Shown: positions 59,771-64,000 of the stretch, in pieces | Numbering within the stretch: position 1 is the stretch's first letter | Layout of the letters: each line of letters opens with the position of its first letter | From: JAVBNT01 sp031551355 | GTDB taxonomy: Bacteria; Vulcanimicrobiota; CADAWZ01 | Direction: 5' to 3' | Assembly: GCA_031551355.1 (NCBI GenBank) | Contig: JAVBNT010000001.1 | Location: 62,001-126,000 of the forward strand | Length of the DNA: 64,000 nt | Notes under the pieces: model-generated | Seen by the model: the letters and a program-made list of their open reading frames with translations, nothing else | Database searches by the model: none | What the model was told of the DNA's origin: nothing | Made by a program: the position numbers and the translations under genes

Positions 59771-60490
59771 ATGGCTGATACGTTTTTAAATAATTATGCA
59801 GGCAATTCTGATGCAATTATTTGTCCGGAATGCAAAAGCTTGTTTGATGAAAGTCAGGTAAATGTTAAATACGGTTTGGTGCAATGCGTTCATTGCCAAA
59901 AAAAGTTTAAGCCCAAATTAAAGGTTTCACAATTGCCGGCAAATTATAAGTTCGTCAACGAAGGCAGTGAATTGTTGATTAAAAGACGCTGGTTTGAAAA
60001 AATTAGTGATTTGTTCTTTCCGGGTTTATTTGCCTTTGCTTTTGGCATTTCTACGGCTTTTATTTTGTTTGCAGTTTTAAAGGAGGGAATAAAGGAGTCG
60101 GCCGTATTCTTGTTTTTACTTGTTCCTTTTGCCTTTGTTGCTTATATCTCAAGCCGTGCTTTACTGGAGACTGTTTTAAATACGACTGAGATCAGAGTGA
60201 CTAAAGACTCTTTGTCTGTTGCCGTTTATCCTCTTGCCGCAGAAAATCGTCAAAAATCAATATCTGTTTCTATGATAGAGCAGATTTTTTGCAAGGAGAT
60301 TGTCAGGGGGTATAAATCAGTCAGCGGCTGTAAGCTTTTGGCATTGCTTACTGACGGCAGTGAGATTGAGATTGAAGTTCTTGATAATTTATCCGAGGCA
60401 CGTGCCTTGGAGATTTTGCTTGAAAAACACCTTGAAATAGAGGATAATTTTGTTGCCGGTGAATCTTTTAATTCTGTTGTGGTTAATTAA
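59771..60490 (+). CDS. Zinc-ribbon membrane protein, array member 7
   Basis: A roughly 239-residue paralog with a short extra N-terminal tail before CPEC and CVHC, then EGSELLIKRRWFEK, two spans (FFPGLFAFAFGISTAFILF, FLFLLVPFAFVAYI), TEIRVTKDS, EQIFCKEI and ARALEILLEKHLEI. A 250-base gap precedes it, the only large gap in the array. Start set at ATG 59771 (AGGGAG 9 bases upstream); 59765 is possible. Confidence 0.7.
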   Translation: MADTFLNNYAGNSDAIICPECKSLFDESQVNVKYGLVQCVHCQKKFKPKLKVSQLPANYKFVNEGSELLIKRRWFEKISDLFFPGLFAFAFGISTAFILFAVLKEGIKESAVFLFLLVPFAFVAYISSRALLETVLNTTEIRVTKDSLSVAVYPLAAENRQKSISVSMIEQIFCKEIVRGYKSVSGCKLLALLTDGSEIEIEVLDNLSEARALEILLEKHLEIEDNFVAGESFNSVVVN

Positions 60491-60521
60491 GTTCGAAGTA
60501 ATATTTTAGGAGGAATAAACT

Positions 60522-61187
60522 TTGGAATTTAGATGCAGGGAATGTCATTACTGCTTTACGCCGCGTGCCGAAGATTTTAGCGATGATATTATAAAATGTC
60601 CGCGATGTGCCGACAAATTAAAACCGCCTAAGCTTATGGAAGTGGAATTGTCGTCTGCCTATAAAGCCGGAATTCAGGGACAGGATCTTGTGGTTACCAA
60701 GCGTTGGTTCAACTGGTTGAGTGTTATTTTGTCGGGTATTTTTAATTTAATTTGGGTTCCCGGTTCCATTCTGGCCTTTATAGGCTCAATAAGCAGCGGT
60801 GGCGGCTGCGTTACTCCGTTAACAGTCCTGCCGTTTGTTTTGACATCCTTCTTTCTTGTCTATCATTTTTTTGCCTTGCTTTTTAATATAACGGAAACAC
60901 GTGTGAACAATGACAGTATTGTTATTCGCTGCTATCCGCTGCCGTGTTTTAGAACAAGAGTTATTGCCGCTGATGATATTGAGCAAATTTACTGCGAGCA
61001 AAAAATTGATAATGATCCGGAGAGCGGCCGTAATATAAGATATGAACTAAAGGCCGTTTTAAACAGCGGCATGAAAATATTCATCGATTCGTTTGCAGAA
61101 CTTGCCGAAGCGAGGGCAATGGAAATTTTTATCGAGAAACGTCTTGGCATAAAAGATAGAGAGGTTGACGGTGAATGCCTGTGTTAA
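60522..61187 (+). CDS. Zinc-ribbon membrane protein, array member 8
   Basis: A 221-residue paralog: CREC and CPRC ribbon, GQDLVVTKRWFN, two spans (WLSVILSGIFNLIWV and VLPFVLTSFFLVYHFFALL), TETRVNNDSI, EQIYCEQKI and ARAMEIFIEKRLGIKD. Starts with TTG after AGGAGG. Last member; the next gene is convergent 25 bases on. Confidence 0.72.
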   Translation: MEFRCRECHYCFTPRAEDFSDDIIKCPRCADKLKPPKLMEVELSSAYKAGIQGQDLVVTKRWFNWLSVILSGIFNLIWVPGSILAFIGSISSGGGCVTPLTVLPFVLTSFFLVYHFFALLFNITETRVNNDSIVIRCYPLPCFRTRVIAADDIEQIYCEQKIDNDPESGRNIRYELKAVLNSGMKIFIDSFAELAEARAMEIFIEKRLGIKDREVDGECLC

Positions 61188-61212
61188 GCAAGTGCTTTGG
61201 GTCTTTGCCTGA

Positions 61213-63483
61213 TTAGCTGTTAGCAGTCTCTCCCTGCCATTGTTTGAGAAAAAATTTGAAATCATCTATTGCCATCGGTTTGGCAAAAACATAACCCTGT
61301 ATGCTGTCACAACCCATTTTTCGCAGTAAATCAACCTGATTTTTCAGTTCTATTCCTTCGGCCACGGTTTTGATTTTCAATGCTTTGGCCATGGCGATGA
61401 TATTTTTAACCAGTTCAAGTCCTCGTTCGGAGTCTTCTCCATGGCAGAAGAAAAGGCGATCCAGTTTTATTACATCCACTCTAAGTGCCTTAAGGATATT
61501 CAATGAAGAGTGTCCGGAGCCAAAATCATCAAGGGAGCATAAAAAACCGTTTTTTTGTAATTCTTTTATTGTTGATTTAAACTGTTTGTGGTTTTCAAAA
61601 GCAAGGCTTTCGGTAAATTCCAGTTCTATCTGTCCGTTAGGAATTTTGTATTTATTTTTTATTGATACATACGTTTTTACAAAATCCAGGTGTAATATTC
61701 CCAAACGAGAGACGTTTACGGACAGTATTATTGGCTGATGACCTTCATCCAAAATATTTTTTTTGTATGTTTCGCAGGCTTTTTCAAATACGTATCTGTC
61801 AAGTTTTACGATGAAGCCGTTTTTTTCGAAGAGTTTTATGAATTCCGATGGCGGAATTATCCCTTTTCCCGGGGGGAGCCATCTTACAAGTGCCTCCATT
61901 CCTCCGATTGTTCCGTGATTTTGGATGTTTATTTTGGGCTGCAGGTAAATGTTGAACTCGTTATTTTCCAGTGCTTTTTCCATTCCTGATTCAATTTCGT
62001 TTTCTTTTATTTTTTGTTCCCTTATTTTTTTCGAATAGAATCCCAGACCGCATCCGGTTGTATCTTTTACGGATTTTTTTGCGACATTTGCCCTGTCAAT
62101 CATATTGCTGACGGAAATGGAATTTTCATCAGGATTTAAGTTGCAAACTCCGCAGCAAAGCTCTATTTTCCACTCTATCTCAGAGTATTTTTCAAATAAA
62201 CTAACGTCACGGTAAAACCGTTTCTCAAGATCTTTTTTGTTTTTATAGCTTCTTAAATATACAAAATTATCGGCATTTACCCTGGCAAAAACTTCATCAT
62301 CACCGGTATTTTTCAGTAAATATCCGGCCCAGTGTTTAAGAAGGGTGTCTCCTGCTTCAAGCCCGAACAGATCGTTTATATACTTAAAGTTTTTAATATC
62401 GCAGGACCATATCGAATAACGTGTTTTTATATTTTTTTTTAGGATGTTTTTTGCGTCAATCAGGAATTTCTGCAGATTCTTTTGCCCGGTCAGAGCGTCT
62501 TCAAAAGCCAGTTTCTCAAGTTCTTTCCTGCCTGTATTGCCCGTATGCCATATTAAAAGTATGAAGATAATGAATATGGCCATTGCGGCGGCAATTATTG
62601 TTATTGCGCCGTTTGTAACAAATCTTAGGTTTGTATTGACAAGTTTTTCCGGCATTCCATAGCAGATAAACCAGTCGTTTATTCCCAATGGTATATATGA
62701 AGTAAGCCTTTTTTCTCCGTTGACTTTTCTTTCGCTGTAGCCGCTTTTGCCGTTTGACATATTTTCGAGCATTTCTGTTTTGCTTGATTCTTTAATATTT
62801 GCCTGAGCCGAGAAAATATTGCCTGTACCGGACGTAACCGGATTGTCCGGTGTTACAGCGAAGTCTCCGTTTTTTTTTATTATATTTGCATAGCCTTTAC
62901 GTGAATACAGAGATTTTTTTATTGTATTTTTCAATTCTTTTTCAGGATCGGCGGCAAATAAAACTCCTATTGTTTTGCCTTTAGATTGCACCGGCAAAGC
63001 GTAGTAGTTGACAAAGATATTATTATCAGGATCCCATCCGGATTCGGTTAAGACATTTATTCCAGAGATTGATCTCATCAGAGATTTAGTTTCATAGTGT
63101 CTGGATTCGTGGATATTTTTTTCAGAGTCGATCCATATTGCATTGCCGTTTTTGTATACGAAGCCGATTGTTACATATGTATTTTTCTCCAGTATCTGCG
63201 TGAGACTGTTTAGTAATTTATCTTTTTTCAAAAAATCATTGTCTTCAGCGAGAACGGTAACGGCTTTTAGTCTATGGAAATTATCTTTGATGTGTGATTT
63301 TACCGCATCTCTGCTCTGCTCCGTGCTTCTGTGCATATCCTTTATCGTTTCCTGCCGGCCCAGAGTCCAGGCGTGACGCATGAATAAGATGCCTAATATC
63401 AGAAAGCCGCAACAGATTATTGCGGCAATTAGATAAGCGGTGTTTTTTGAGCGATTACCATTGGTGATGCTTTTATGTTTCAC
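61213..63483 (-). CDS. Membrane-bound GGDEF-EAL protein with Cache-type sensor
   Basis: A 756-residue protein. TM1 at about 14-36, an extracytoplasmic dCache-like sensor to about 290, TM2 about 294-316, a GGDEF domain with a degenerate active site (RVNADNF in place of RxGGDEF), and a complete EAL domain (MEALVRW, EFTESLAF, LDDFGSGHSS, VIKLDR). It probably acts as a cyclic-di-GMP phosphodiesterase, the GGDEF half being regulatory. GTG start with AAAGGAA site. Convergent with the zinc-ribbon array. Confidence 0.9.
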   Translation of the reverse strand: MKHKSITNGNRSKNTAYLIAAIICCGFLILGILFMRHAWTLGRQETIKDMHRSTEQSRDAVKSHIKDNFHRLKAVTVLAEDNDFLKKDKLLNSLTQILEKNTYVTIGFVYKNGNAIWIDSEKNIHESRHYETKSLMRSISGINVLTESGWDPDNNIFVNYYALPVQSKGKTIGVLFAADPEKELKNTIKKSLYSRKGYANIIKKNGDFAVTPDNPVTSGTGNIFSAQANIKESSKTEMLENMSNGKSGYSERKVNGEKRLTSYIPLGINDWFICYGMPEKLVNTNLRFVTNGAITIIAAAMAIFIIFILLIWHTGNTGRKELEKLAFEDALTGQKNLQKFLIDAKNILKKNIKTRYSIWSCDIKNFKYINDLFGLEAGDTLLKHWAGYLLKNTGDDEVFARVNADNFVYLRSYKNKKDLEKRFYRDVSLFEKYSEIEWKIELCCGVCNLNPDENSISVSNMIDRANVAKKSVKDTTGCGLGFYSKKIREQKIKENEIESGMEKALENNEFNIYLQPKINIQNHGTIGGMEALVRWLPPGKGIIPPSEFIKLFEKNGFIVKLDRYVFEKACETYKKNILDEGHQPIILSVNVSRLGILHLDFVKTYVSIKNKYKIPNGQIELEFTESLAFENHKQFKSTIKELQKNGFLCSLDDFGSGHSSLNILKALRVDVIKLDRLFFCHGEDSERGLELVKNIIAMAKALKIKTVAEGIELKNQVDLLRKMGCDSIQGYVFAKPMAIDDFKFFLKQWQGETANS

Positions 63484-63752
63484 TTTTTTCCTTTTTCAAA
63501 AAAATATTTGCCTAACATGGTGTTTTTGCAGCAAAAAAATTTTATGTTTTGGAAAAATTGTCGGAACAATACCTTTTGAGCAGATAACTTTATTTATTGG
63601 TGATTCAATAACAAAGTATGTTATGAGAGGAAATTTCGGGGAATATAAGCCTTTTCGTGTAGCTGAAAAGCCTATTATATAATTATTTTAAAGTTATTGG
63701 TAATAAAAGTCAATATATAATTGGATCGATATTGCCCATTATTAATGACGGT
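63484..63752. other. Short intergenic region with possible coding remnant
   Basis: 269 bases. On the plus strand 63559-63682 an in-frame stretch reads EQITLFIGDSITKYV and EYKPFRVAEKPII before a TAA; it looks protein-like but has no start or ribosome site. Could be a remnant. Promoter of the GGDEF-EAL gene expected here. Confidence 0.35.
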
Positions 63753-64000
63753 TTATTTTTTTAAGAACCGTTGCCAGGCTACGATTGACGCTGCCACGGA
63801 AACGTTCAGTGATTCGACTTCGCCGGAGATCTTTATTTTTATCGTTTGGCTGATGAGTTCTTCAAGTTCTTTTGATAACCCTTTGCCTTCATTTCCCATA
63901 ACAATTGCCAACGGACATGGGAAGTTAAAGTTTTCCAGCAAAATTTCCCCTGTATTTCCGGTACCGTAAAAAGATAACCCTGATTTTTTCAGTTCCCTGA
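63753..64000 (-). CDS. SpoU-family tRNA/rRNA methyltransferase, C-terminal part
   Basis: Partial gene open to the window end on the minus strand. The visible 81 residues hold SpoU motifs 2 and 3: AIVMGNEGKGLSKELEE and IKISGEVESLNVSVAASIVAW, which form the trefoil-knot SAM site of TrmH/RlmB 2'-O-methyltransferases. Stops at 63753. Whether the target is tRNA or 23S rRNA cannot be told from this part. Confidence 0.9.
   Translation of the reverse strand, partial: RELKKSGLSFYGTGNTGEILLENFNFPCPLAIVMGNEGKGLSKELEELISQTIKIKISGEVESLNVSVAASIVAWQRFLKK

Noticed and set aside
63544..63576. A fourth MFW-starting peptide frame
   Set aside because: The frame reads MFWKN and stops after 11 codons without CDIHG or PPP; the match is chance.

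Overview
The window (about 40% GC by eye, with many TTG or GTG starts) is chromosomal DNA of a bacterium that I cannot place in a named phylum. A lipoprotein, secreted serpins, a NifU/NifS iron-sulfur system, a multi-cofactor NADH/NADPH-type flavoprotein complex, an AmrS-type radical SAM enzyme and the absence of any respiratory oxidase suggest an anaerobic or fermentative, probably uncultured, organism. No tRNA, rRNA or CRISPR array was found.

Layout. 1-7172 (+): a compact operon with the end of a DUF4416 gene, a DUF47/PhoU-like protein, a Pit phosphate transporter, a rhomboid protease with a DnaJ-type zinc domain, TrkA and two tandem TrkH potassium transporters. 7355-12190 (-): folD, nifS and nifU, with a small acidic protein and a GH3 beta-N-acetylhexosaminidase upstream. 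12501-17314: a secreted zinc-module/DA1-like metallopeptidase, a tRNA1(Val) methyltransferase, a tiny Cys-containing peptide gene, a beta-propeller lipoprotein and a DUF4236 protein. 17368-22046: a MITE, two more copies of the tiny peptide gene, two secreted serpins and an orphan Opp/Dpp permease. 22199-30002 (+): aroE-aroC-aroK-aroQ, a small secreted protein, truB, a radical SAM gene and a histidine kinase/response regulator pair. 30078-31700: a second MITE copy and two glycine-zipper proteins. 32226-36147 (+): a V4R protein, a large hybrid histidine kinase and an orphan Cas6. 36148-45791: an island with gene debris, a complete type I restriction-modification operon (hsdM, hsdS with a fused Panacea/SocA-like domain, hsdR, YgjP-type metallopeptidase), an in-frame YoeB toxin remnant and a 125-bp palindromic repeat. 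45796-54150 (-): an operon for a NuoE/NuoF/NuoG-GltD-fusion complex resembling Stn-type electron-bifurcating transhydrogenases, with a second DUF4416 gene, an arylamine N-acetyltransferase and a GAF protein. 55087-61187 (+): eight tandem paralogs of a zinc-ribbon membrane protein. 61213-64000 (-): a GGDEF/EAL protein and the end of a SpoU-family RNA methyltransferase.

The most novel-looking signal is a family of three tiny genes (14722-14802 +, 17957-18043 -, 18251-18337 -) encoding 26-28 residue peptides that begin MFWNE and share the core ETVNTCDIHG, a PPP turn and a terminal Cys. Each has a strong Shine-Dalgarno site, a near-consensus promoter with the same TATACT -10 box, and its own terminator. 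The differences between copies are largely synonymous, which argues for selection on the peptide. The second most unusual feature is the eight-gene zinc-ribbon membrane protein array. The functions of both are unknown to me.
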